64,000 nucleotides of DNA from Glebionis coronaria (taxonomy: Eukaryota > Streptophyta > Magnoliopsida > Asterales > Asteraceae): positions 480,520,557-480,584,556 of the forward strand of contig CM046876.1 of assembly GCA_025667525.1 (NCBI GenBank). The letters run 5' to 3'. Numbering within the stretch: the stretch's first letter is position 1; each line of letters starts with the position of its first letter. Shown piece after piece: positions 10,592-20,683 of this stretch. A program made the translations under genes and the position numbers. The notes beneath the pieces were generated by a model. It searched no databases and was not told where the DNA came from. It was given only the letters and a program-made list of their open reading frames with translations.

Positions 10592-11223
10592 ACAATCAAT
10601 AATTTGGGGTTTAAGAAATGGATTTAGGTTAAATAATTTATTATTGTAAAAAAAGTTTAAAAATATTTGCTTAGTAATAATCTTAACTGATACTCTGATT
10701 TTACTTGCGAACCTACAATCCCGAAACGTGTTAAAATATTGTAAAATATGAATGAGATATCCTGTGATTTTGTATTCATCAATTTTAATAATTGATTAAA
10801 CTTTGAGAATAAGTTTACATAATCGGTTTTAAATAAATAGAATATATCGTTTGGCTTTAAACAATGACTATATATGTTTAAATAAACAAGATATATCGAA
10901 ATCACTTTAATTTTGGGTGTGACTAAGACAAGTTTTCACTATAAATTAAATCACCATCTTCCAGTTTTAAACACTACACGCAAGTCGTCCGTGATCTTCC
11001 AAACATTTTTGTATGGTCTGACAATACAACTTACTATTTTTGTTGTTTTGCCCTTGGGAACACAGGGCGAATACGTTTTAAGGGAAGCGTGTCAAACACG
11101 TGCCTCAACTCTTTAGTATTAATCGTGTCAAACACGTGGTTCAGCTCCTGAGTGCATCCTTGCTAGCGATCTAGTAAGCCTTTTTATTATTCTATTGATC
11201 TCTTTGATGATCGTGTATAATTA
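10592..11223. other. Spacer between elements A and B, no gene
   Basis: AT-rich sequence without a supported gene. It holds two copies, about 38 bp apart, of the palindromic string CGTGTCAAACACGTG (about 11088-11102 and 11126-11140), each containing a CACGTG G-box core. Confidence 0.5.
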
Positions 11224-13091
11224 TGTAAAACCCGCAAAAATAAGGTCATTATTAAATCCAACTTTTCAAATATTTTGAAGTATTTCATAACGTTAAATAC
11301 TATTATGATTAACGGTTTAAGTTGAAACCGATATTGAACATTTATTTTTATGTTTGGACAAGTAACGAGTACTATTAGTGATCGCGATATCGACGGATGC
11401 CCAAAATTTTATATTTTATTATCGATAGTTTCAATATTTAATATTTTCTATTGTTGTCGTTTAATTTTAATTTTATTTTATTTTAAAAGTATTTTTCGTA
11501 ATTTACGTTAAACTTTTATGTGTCATTCTTTCATTTGACACATTAACTATTTTAAGTCATTTATATATCAAAATATAAATGTTCTCTGAATGTCGATGTT
11601 TTTATTTTATATTGAGCGTTTATTTTTCGTGTTTAATACGTATTTTTTTAAATCGCGTAACTTTTAAAATATCAGATATCGATAATACCTGCTTTTAAAA
11701 ATTGTGACAAAATAAACAAACCTTTCTACATATTCATAAAACGTCACACACATATTAATTGTGTGATGCCATCAAATTGTTACTTCAAGACTAAGTGTAG
11801 CATAGATATTTAAAAGATATTATTTTACTTTATAGTAACTAGTTACTAACTTATGTATATGATGACAATATTTTAATATAGTTTACTAAGAATAAGAATG
11901 AGAATCTAATAGAATGTTACTTGAATTATTTTGTCATAAGACACACGGAAATGGATTTGTCATAAGACACACGGAAACCTAAAACGTCACACCACCAATA
12001 CTACAAGAATTATTTTATTTTAATAATAAGACCAAACACACATCGAGCTCAAAGAAAAGTTTCAAGTTATACAAGCCTATGTTAAGAAAAGTTGATGGCT
12101 TGAGTTAACAGTGGTCTGAAAGCTATCATTAAATAAGAGCGGTCAAGGTTTTGCTTTTACTAATACTCGTTGTACTCGTTCTTGTTCCGACCAGTTACTT
12201 GATAAGGTGAGTCTGTAGCCTCGTTTGCGCAATTATATGATTTTAAAACCCACGAGGGGGAATACATGTTTTTTATAAACTTAGAACACAAGATTTTTAT
12301 GGTATGCTTGTCCCTATATGAATGAACCCGTGGTTTCCTTAAATTGCATTAAGTAAATTGCCCTTGTTAAATCCTCAATTGTGGACCGTTAACTAGCTTA
12401 TGATGGGCTAGCCGCTTGTACAAATAATAGATCTATGGGTGAAGCCGCCCGATTCAGTTTGTGGATATGTATTCATAGAAGCTTATGCCTGAACATCCAC
12501 TGTTTGAATATTTTGTTATGAGATGTCGAAGCATACGGGAATGTGCTTAATACCGGGGGTAATGACAATTAATAAATCTCTCGTCTTATTAGACTGATAT
12601 GGGAGTGTCTAAGGGTTCGGTTCCATGAGCTTAATGCAATTGTTGCTATATACAATTATATTGTTGATGCAAATTATTCGATGCTTGTTGCCTTCAAGTA
12701 TGCCACCAAATTATAACGTTTGCTTGTGTTCAAAATGATTACATAAACCTATAGATTTCACTAAGCATTTTTGATGATGATTTTACTCACATGTATTTCA
12801 GGTAATCAAGGAGTGTGAAGCTTGGAGGTCACGGGAATGAAGTTGTGCACTGCTTTTGTTGTTTAAACTCTTTGAATGTTTATCGTTCCTTTCCTTAAAA
12901 CAATATAAATCTTTTGTTTTAGTTGTACTTTGGTTACGATGTCTTGAGACTACGCTACTCTGATAAATGTTTTAGGAACGGTAAATTTGAAACGTCTCTT
13001 TTGGTGTCGTTCTTTATAAATTATGTGTTATTGTACCATTGTTTAGCACCCAAAGATGTATTCCGCTGCGTGTAAATTTGGGGGTGTTAAA
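11224..13091 (+). repeat. Element B 5' LTR
   Basis: Starts TGTAAAACCC and ends GGGGTGTTAAA, matched by 25255-27145. The ends are an imperfect inverted repeat and do not finish with the canonical CA in either copy. A segment near 11940-11990 holds a local duplication (a cataagacacacggaaa block occurs twice) where the right LTR has different sequence. Confidence 0.88.
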
Positions 13092-13094
13092 GAT

Positions 13095-13108
13095 TGGTAT
13101 CAAGAGCC
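13095..13108 (+). promoter_or_regulatory. Element B primer binding site (tRNA-Met type)
   Basis: TGGTATCAAGAGCC lies three bases after the 5' LTR. It matches the end of initiator tRNA-Met except for one extra A. Element C has the same string. Confidence 0.8.
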
Positions 13109-13540
13109 ATGAGTTATAGAGAACTAGGTCGTTTTTTTTTAAACCCTAAACTATAACTGTTAGTTTTTATTTTTCAAAGAGTCGGTGCACATGACTTCGC
13201 GTGACTTCAGGTTCAAGCTACTCCTGGGATTACAGATTTAGTATGCATTATTATGTTCCCTTATTGCCAAGTATTTATTAATAAATACTATAATCCCTGA
13301 TCGATATATATTAATATCGTTAAACTTTTCGATAAAAGTTTATCATTTACTAATGATTTATTTAAATAAATTTATGAAATTTTCATGTATTTAATTTGAA
13401 GGATTTTCTATATTTATTTAAAATTTGGAAATTATTATATTTCGTTTTTTTATGACCTTATATTTATTTTACAATTTTACCGCCGGACTATTACGTCTTC
13501 GAGGAGGAAGTAGGTTCCACTACTGCAAGTGAGTCACAGT
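13109..13540 (+). other. Element B leader, left part, up to the element C insertion
   Basis: Untranslated leader, AT-rich, with no ORF. It is interrupted at acagt (13536-13540) by element C and resumes at 20432. Confidence 0.6.
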
Positions 13541-13860
13541 TGTTGGAAATACGTTTTTACGTATTTATGAAGGATCGGTCGCTCCAACGATATATTATTG
13601 TATTTGGCTCGTGATCCAGTTTGTACTAAATATAGTCCATATAGCCCACATGTAGGGTGGGCTATATATACCCCTCCTAGCATGTTAGGAGGGGTGGTTC
13701 ATTCATTTACAACATTTCATTTAATCTATTCACTTTCTCTCTCTACTTTTTCTTTTCTCTCCTTTCTCTCTCTACACCTCATCTCCTTCTTCCCCATTTC
13801 CACCATCAAATCCTTAGATCATCCATCATTTACCAAATCCTTAGAAATCGTAGACCTTCA
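13541..13860 (+). repeat. Element C 5' LTR (320 bp)
   Basis: TGTTGGAAAT to GACCTTCA, matched by 20112-20431. A TATATATA box at about 13663-13670 lies partly in the right arm of an 11-bp perfect inverted repeat (13639-13649 with 13657-13667). A second hairpin, CCCCTCCTA / TAGGAGGGG (13671-13694), follows at once. Confidence 0.92.
13639..13694 (+). promoter_or_regulatory. Element C LTR core promoter with two adjacent hairpins
   Basis: Inverted repeat ATATAGCCCAC / GTGGGCTATAT overlaps the TATA box, and a 9-bp stem CCCCTCCTA / TAGGAGGGG follows it. Both are conserved in the right LTR. Hairpins near the LTR core promoter are known in Sireviruses. Confidence 0.65.
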
Positions 13861-13862
13861 AT

Positions 13863-13876
13863 TGGTATCAAGAGCC
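13863..13876 (+). promoter_or_regulatory. Element C primer binding site (tRNA-Met type)
   Basis: TGGTATCAAGAGCC, two bases after the left LTR. It is identical to the element B site, including the extra A. Confidence 0.8.
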
Positions 13877-14235
13877 ATGGTCAAATCTTAGGATTTGCAT
13901 ATCTTTTTATCTTTTGATTTGGTGGTAAAAATCTTTTCTTTTCTTATTGTCTATCTTTTTTTTATCATCTTTTTATCTATCCATTTTATAAAGTTATTTA
14001 TCAAGTTTATCAATTTTATAAAGTTTTTTCAATTTTATAAAGTTATTTTTGGATTGTGTTGCTTTTTTAGTTTTTGAATCAATTAGTGATCTTTAGAAAA
14101 AATCAATCTTGAATCTTGTTGTTTTTGGTGTTTTTGGTGTTTTTGTTATTGGGATTGATTGATAAGGATTGGGTTTAGCTTATTTTGGTAAAAATCATAA
14201 AACTTTTTGTGGTTTGTGATCAAAAAATCGGATTT

Positions 14236-14930
14236 AAGGCTGTTCTTCAAGTCTCGGAAAAAAAATTTCCAGTTTATTCCGAATAGGGATTCCGAATAGG
14301 AAGTTTTTCAGAATAGAAGGTTTATTCCGAATAGGGATTCCGAATAGGAAGGTTTTCAGAATAGCAGGTTTATTCCGAATAGACATTCCGAATAGGAAAA
14401 TTTTCAGAATAGCAGGATTTTTTCCGAATAAGAAGATTTTTCTGAATAGCAACTTTCCGAATAGCAATTCTTTCCGAATAGCAGCATCTTTCCGAATAGC
14501 AAATCTTTCCGAATAGCAATTCTTTCCGAATAGCCCATCTTTCCGAATAGCCATACTTTCCGAATAGCTTTCCGAATAGCCAATATTTTCCGAATAGCCA
14601 TTTTTTCCGAATATCTTTCCGAATTGCCTATTATTCCGAATAGCAAAGTTTTCCGCATAAGGTTTATTCAGCATAAGGTTTATTCCGAATAGGGCATTTT
14701 CAGAATAGGGTTATTCCGCATAAGGGTTATTCAGCATAAGGGTTTTCCGTATAGGCTGTTTTTTCCGAATAGGCTGTTTTTCCGAATAGGCTGTTTTTCC
14801 GAATAGGCTGTTTTTTCCGAATAGGCTGTTTTTCCGAATAGGCTGTTTTTTCCGAATAGGCTGTTTTTTCCGAATAGGCTGTTTTTCCGAATAGGCTGTT
14901 TTTTTTCCGAATAGGCTGTTTTTAAGAGGG
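14236..14930 (+). repeat. TTCCGAATAG tandem array in the element C leader
   Basis: The leader between PBS and gag holds dozens of copies of TTCCGAATAG. In 14270-14700 they are irregularly spaced with variable spacers. In 14750-14925 they form a regular 18-19 bp array, unit TTCCGAATAGGCTGTTTT with a variable T run, about ten copies. The minus-strand reading frames here (repeats such as PIRK and AYSEK) come from the repeat and are not genes. Confidence 0.9.
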
Positions 14931-15009
14931 AAAATTGCATATATTGCAAGACGATACAAGAAGCAGCCACAAGAGAAAAGAATCAGGAGGAAAACGGGAA
15001 CCAAGTAGC

Positions 15010-16461
15010 ATGTCAGGTACAGATAATATTCTTCATATGTTGTCTGAAATGAATGCGCTAATTAACAATCCTGCTAATAGTTTTACGACTGCTTCATTAA
15101 CCGATTCTGTGTCTAGGACTGAAGAGCTTGAAACCATTTTCGCTCAGCAATCCAAAAAGCTTGAGGATGCCAAAATTGAATTTTCAAAGAAAACGGAGAA
15201 ATATGAAACATATTTTGAAAAACTTGAAAAGTCAAACGTTGTTCTTGAATGAAAATTGGATCAAATAGTTTTAGATTCTAAAGCTGAAAAGGATAATCTT
15301 TTGAAACAAATTAAGTTGCTTGAATCTAAGTTGGCATCCCAAGATGAATTGCTCAAAGAGAATGAGACCTTAAAAGCTCAAGTTCAGGAAAAGGTTTTTG
15401 CTATAGCTGCGTTGAAAAACGAGTTAAGGAAAACTAGAGGACCTAGTGTGGACACTAAGCTTGAAAAACCATCAATCTTGGGGAAACCGCCTACAAATCA
15501 GTTTGTCAGACAACCGATTGTCAGACAACCTACTGCATTTAGATCCGAGCGACCACAATCCTCGAGACCGTGGTTTGCCTCCCAAGTTGATTTGGGTCAT
15601 ATTTCTAGAACAGTCACTCCACCAACTAGGCCTAATGTGACTAAATCAGTTTTAGCAAGACCTCATCACATGATTGCCCCTAGTTTCTCTAAAAATAGCT
15701 CAATGAACACATCTAGAACTAGTTCAACTGATGTGCGCCATGATTCTGGTCAAAGGGAAGCTATTCAAAAGACACATGTAAGAAATAGCAATGTCCAACC
15801 TAGTCAGATGCCTTCTAGATTACCCAACACTGCTAACCGTAGCATGTCATCTCCTAGGAGCATCGATCAATCATCTAGGACTTACTCGGACATTAAATAT
15901 GCTACTTGTAAAACATGTAGGAAATGTGTCTTTACGGCAAATCATGATGCTTGTGTCAAGAAATTACTTGATGAGGTGAACTCCCGTGCTAGACTTAAAT
16001 CCCAGTGGGTAGCTAAAATCAAACCCGTTGGTAAAATGTGGCGCCCCACTGGTAGAACTTTCACTCTTGTAGGAAACGAGTGCCCTTTAACTAAGATAGT
16101 CTCTGATTCTACGAAGACTACTAGGGAGGAAATTGCAAAGGATGATACATCACTTAAGCCTGAACTTAAAATTTTCTATAAAAGAAAACGTTTGCCAACT
16201 AAGACAAGTGAATCATCCCCTCAGGCCACCTCTGACACAAGTAAAGCCAACTGTGAACCCTCACGTGCTTCAAAAATAGATATCTCTAACCCATGCAAAA
16301 GTATACAAACTTCTAATGAGAATGCAGGTACCAAAGTTGATGTTCCAAAAGAACGAAGCGGTCCAATCGTTGTATACCGTTCAACTAAGGACACTCTTAG
16401 AGTTTGGTTGCTGAAGAAGCAGATATCAGAGAAACAAATGTCTCAGGGGATTCATGGTTAA
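15010..16461 (+). pseudogene. Element C gag-like ORF, one in-frame stop
   Basis: The ATG at 15010 opens a frame that runs to 16461 with a single in-frame TGA at 15250-15252. The frame continues unchanged after it, so this is one gene with a nonsense change or a readthrough point. The N-terminal third is Lys/Glu-rich with heptad-like spacing (coiled coil, about 15115-15430). The middle is Ser/Arg/Pro-rich. Near 15900-15960 is a Cys-rich segment, CKTCRKC...HDAC, followed by KPVGKMWRPTGRTFTLVG. These blocks resemble the gag-to-protease linker of Asteraceae Copia polyproteins. The protease, integrase and RT that normally follow are absent. It may act as a structural or RNA-binding protein of a parasite element; that is inference. 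Confidence 0.7.
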
Positions 16462-16470
16462 GCTGCAAAC

Positions 16471-17326
16471 AGGACTTACAGTCACATAACAGACTGTAAC
16501 TCGATCTCAAAAGACAGGAAAGTTCATCCCGATGATGACTTATCCTAAAAACGAGAAATTCATTTTTCTCGGGCATGAGCTTATGTTAAAAACATTCCAC
16601 GTTTTTAAGCTCATGCACAAGGACTTATAGTCATATCACAGACTGTAACTCGCTCATCAAAGAAAGGAAAGTTTATCGCCGTTGATAAACTTATCCTAAA
16701 AACGAGAAATTCATTTTTCTCGGGCATGAGCTTATATCAAAAACATTCCAAGTTTTTAAGCTCATGCACTATGGCTCACAGTCAAATTACAGTCAGTGAC
16801 CCGTTCTTCAAAGGCAGGAAAGTTTATCGCCGATGATAAACTTATCCTTACAACGAGAAATTAATTTTTCTCGGGCATGAGCTAATAATAAAAACATTCG
16901 AAGTTTTTAAGCTCATGCACAATGACTTACAGTTAAATGTCAGATTGTAACTCGAACTTAATATAAAGGAAAGTTTATCATTAATGATAAACTTATCCTC
17001 ATAACGAGAAATTCAATTTTCTCGGTCATGAGCTTGTCTTAAAACATTCGAAGTTTTAAGCTCAGAAAGGAAAGTGTATCTTTTAAATAAGAGAACTTTT
17101 CCTCATAACGAGAAATTAACCTTTCTCGGTCATGAGCTTTCCGTTAAAACAGTCAGAGTTTTCAAGCTCATGAAAACGACTTCTAAGTAAATGTCAGCTT
17201 AGAATTCGTTCTTCAGATAAAAGGAAAGTTTATCGCCGATGGTAACTTATCCTTAACAACGGGAAGTTCACAACTTCTCGGACTTGAGCTCGCTTTTAAG
17301 ATATTCAACATCTTAAGCTCAAGTAA
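16471..17326 (+). repeat. Tandem array of ~150-bp units, each with four hairpins
   Basis: Unit starts are near 16471, 16621, 16771, 16921, about 17065 (a shortened unit) and 17175. Each full unit contains, in order: hairpin a (TTACAGT / ACTGTAA), hairpin b (AAGTTTATC / GATAAACTT inside GGA...TCC), hairpin c (CGAGAAA / TTTCTCG) and hairpin d (GCATGAGCTTA / TAAGCTCATGC with an inner AAAAAC / GTTTTT stem and a loop like ATTCGAA). Stem bases change together between units. The unit at 17175 has TTCTAAG / CTTAGAA, CTTGAGCT / AGCTCAAG and AAGAT / ATCTT. No ORF crosses the array. The pattern looks like selection for RNA secondary structure, or for cruciform DNA. Confidence 0.85.
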
Positions 17327-17329
17327 TTG

Positions 17330-17615
17330 TTTTTCAAAACTTTGAACACAATTTTTCAAGAATTTCTCAAAAGGTTTTTCTAAATCTTTCAAAATTGTGT
17401 GTTCAAAAATGTTTTGATAAAACGAGCATGTCTTCTGGAATCGATAATATTTACGAACCTAGAAATGTCATTCAACAATGACACGGGGTTGTAAATAAAG
17501 TTCGAGCAGAAGTTTAAAAGATTTAAAACATGCTCCATATGGTTTGCTATTATTTCTGATAGTAACCCGATTTTCACTTTGAAGTCAAGCATTTCACCGA
17601 AAAGCTTTGACTTCA
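17330..17615 (+). other. Further hairpins downstream of the element C array
   Basis: A long hairpin has arms TTTGAACACAATTTT (17340-17354) and AAAATTGTGTGTTCAAA (17391-17407). GTCATT / AATGAC lies near 17467-17482, and TTTGAAGTCAAGC / GCTTTGACTTCAAA near 17578-17615. These are single copies and not tandem. Confidence 0.65.
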
Positions 17616-20098
17616 AAATCCGAAGTTATCAACTCCTCAATCCGAAGTCCGTTGCAATTGATATCTACATACTAGACGATGCGACTGCTCAAACGACGAC
17701 TACAGCTCTTTAAGTAGAACACGGGTCAACAATTGAGGGGGAGCAATTGTCCAGCATTCAGAATCTTTGATGCCGACAGTGCCATAGTTCACAAGTTGGT
17801 GTCAAGACAACGATATCAATTGTCCATGTGGTGTAAAGGAGAAGATAATTTCAGAAGTTACGAGGAAGACCAACATTCGTGAACAAGAACCATGTGCTTC
17901 TTTCATATGATGTTCTCCATCATTCAGGTCCAACCTCGTAAATTGCTAATATTGTGAATTCATCATCATATATTGATCTTTGCACGTGTTAAATACCTTA
18001 CACTTGTGTTTAAAAGGTATTTAATTTACGTTTCAAGTACACCCTCATTAATTTGAGGGGGAGCTTGTGTAATTCATGAAGATAATTGGATTTACATTTT
18101 TCTTCCCAAATTTTCTTAAAAGGCTATTAAATCAATTGATATTAAAAACATCGATTGGGTTAATATTTTTAATATGGGGGAGAAAATGTGATTTAATATG
18201 GGAAATGATTAATCACAAATGGTTTGACTTAACGTGTTAGCTCATCCCGACATGTGCGAAATGTTTTCGAATATCGTAGCATATGTTAAGGGGGAGCAAA
18301 ATGGATTTTCACTTCAAAATGGATTTCATGGTGACATACACTTACCCAAAACATCTCTATTCACGACGGTAAAGATTGTGGTGACATAAGGATGGTAGGA
18401 TAGGTTAAAGTCCAATGATTTCTCTAGAACCGGAGGAATCTTCCCAAGGACATTCCATAGCTAGAAATAGTAGTCCTTAGGAAAGATGGAGAAAGATTGT
18501 GAACGTAGCTGAATGCCGACCAAGTACTTAAGTTAGCACTAGAACAATCATAACAAGGTGCTAGTTATGACGTATTGGTAAGCATTGAAGGGGTTGAAGA
18601 ATGAAAAAGAATTGTAAAGATAAAGGGTGTAAAGAAAGAAGCCCTCCTTACAACCTTAGGCAGAAACCGGGTCAATTCATATGCTATTGAGATCATTTTT
18701 AATGATTCTTGATATTGAAGAAAGACATCATGGACCCAGTGATGCAATGCACAACCCTTCCCAGCTAACTCAAATATCTCTCAAAAGGTATTTGTTTTAA
18801 TCACACGGAGACAACACATTATCTATTGATTTATTCACTCCGAATAAATTGGTATTGAAAAGGTGGCACTCCTCTCCAGCCTCCGATCACTAAAATCCAA
18901 AATGCACGATCGAGTCTAGAGCCATTTGAGATCATCAAATATCTCATTAGGACACACTTTCATATTTACTTGCTTCTTCACACACTGTGAAAAGTAAGAA
19001 AGTTCTTAAGAGTCCTACGTAAAATCTTCATGATCTTGCCTGAACATCCGAGTAATACGAAAGTATTTATAATGAAGATGGAAATCCTTCTTGAGCGAAT
19101 ATCAAAAAGCTCATGGTAGGTGACTTGTGCGATTCTTTATGAATCAAACTTGTGATAACTGGAAAGCAACAGTGGTTTAATTCTTAAATGAATTTAAACA
19201 CGTTCCAGGCCTCTACGCAATATCTTAGTGATCTTGCCAGAACATTCAGAGTAATACTATTAAGTATTTACAGTGACGAATGGAAATCCTTCTAGTGTTA
19301 ACATCAAACAGCACTTGGTAGGTAACTTGCAAGATTCTATATGAATCAAGCTAGTGACAACTGGAAAGCAACGATGGTGCGGTTCTTAATTGAACTTCAC
19401 TTGTTCCAGGAACATGAATTGACGGCTTCAAATCATGCGGATAATATTATCCAAATGATTCACTCTTTACGTTCGCAGTCAGCTTTGGACGGTCGAGTAA
19501 AGAGAACGGGTTTACCCGCGAAATCTTGTCAAGGAGGTTCTTTATTGAAACTACCTGCCACAAGTACGATATTTAATATCGTCCAACGGTCCTCACCGAC
19601 CGGAGGTAAAATGCTACCGAATTAGAATGAAATGTTCAAGGCCATTTCATCCGTGTATATTGTTTGTTGCTAACTGTCTTATGCAGCATAACAAGAAGGT
19701 GGCATTGCGGTGTACAATCCAGAAGAAGTCGTCACCACATGCTTATACTACATACAATTAGTACTTCAACAAATTCAAGAAAGTCTGAAGGTCAAGTCTT
19801 CCGCTGTATCAAACTCTGAAGCTTTCAAGAATTTAAAGGTATATGTATGTGGAACATGAAGTCACGAAGAGGCAAATTTCACAAGTGATGAATGCACAAG
19901 GTCAAGGCAAGGACACATGCTCAAGACTAAAAGTCAAAGATCACCTCAAGCATATTCACAAGAACAAGATCGAAGACTCAAGCATAGTATGTTAGGTGTT
20001 GGAAATACGTTTTTCCAAGAAAAGTCTCAGTCACATCATTATTAGCATAGATCACGAGCTTTAGACTATTTAGAACTTTGTAACTTGGAGCGACCTCC
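17616..20098 (+). other. Noncoding tail of element C with internal purine tracts and a diverged ~195-bp duplication
   Basis: No supported ORF. GGGGGAG tracts occur near 17736, 18055, 18175 and 18289, before the terminal tract near 20103. The first sits as the loop of a perfect hairpin, ACAATTG-AGGGGGAG-CAATTGT (17729-17750). About 19011-19205 and 19206-19400 are diverged tandem copies, both holding strings such as GATCTTGCC and GGAAATCCTTCT. Confidence 0.65.
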
Positions 20099-20111
20099 CT
20101 TAGGGGGAGAT
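20099..20111 (+). promoter_or_regulatory. Element C polypurine tract
   Basis: TTAGGGGGAGATT directly before the right LTR start TGTTGGAAAT. Confidence 0.8.
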
Positions 20112-20431
20112 TGTTGGAAATACGTTTTTACGTATTTATGAAGGATCGGTCGCTCCAACGATATATTATTGTATTTGGCTCGTGATCCAGTTTGTACTAA
20201 ATATAGTCCATATAGCCCACATGTAGGGTGGGCTATATATACCCCTCCTAGCATGTTAGGAGGGGTGGTTCATTCATTTACAACATTTCATTTAATCTAA
20301 TCACTTTCTCTCTCTACTTTTTCTTTTCTCTCCTTTCTCTCTCTACACCTCATCTCCTTCTTCCCCATTTCCACCATCAAATCCTTAGATCATCCATCAT
20401 TTACCAAATCCTTAGAAATCATAGACCTTCA
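20112..20431 (+). repeat. Element C 3' LTR (320 bp)
   Basis: Matches 13541-13860 with very few differences (for example near 20300 and 20420), which points to a recent insertion. It is followed by the target duplication acagt at 20432-20436. Confidence 0.92.
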
Positions 20432-20683
20432 ACAGTCAACTAAGCCATGTGGATCCCCACGTGATTAGTGTCAATTATTTTGCGTCATTGTACTTTATTT
20501 ATCTTTAAGATCATTCCTTGTTGATCTATGATGATGGATTCCTTTGATTCTTATAATGATTGTGATTTCTTGTATTATTAATGTGTATGCATTTGATGAT
20601 TGAATTTTGTACATGATATGACTATACCATGATTACAATTAACTCATTCATTTTATCTTTTCTCTTTGTGATGTGACAGAATC

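Larger units (their letters stand above)
13541..20431 (+). mobile_element. Element C: non-autonomous Copia-type LTR element with hairpin arrays, nested in element B
   Basis: Two 320-bp LTRs (13541-13860 and 20112-20431), nearly identical, are flanked by an exact 5-bp target duplication acagt (13536-13540 and 20432-20436). A PBS follows the left LTR and a polypurine tract precedes the right one, so the element reads on the plus strand. The 6.25 kb interior holds a TTCCGAA repeat leader, one gag-like ORF with a nonsense codon, and about 3.6 kb of noncoding DNA with tandem hairpin repeats and several GGGGGAG tracts. Protease, integrase and RT are absent. The gag-like protein and repeated purine tracts suggest kinship to Sirevirus-type Copia elements; this is inference. 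Confidence 0.92.

Noticed and set aside
14234..15004. Minus-strand frames with repeated PIRK and AYSEK text
   Set aside because: They translate the TTCCGAATAG array of the element C leader and run opposite to the element.
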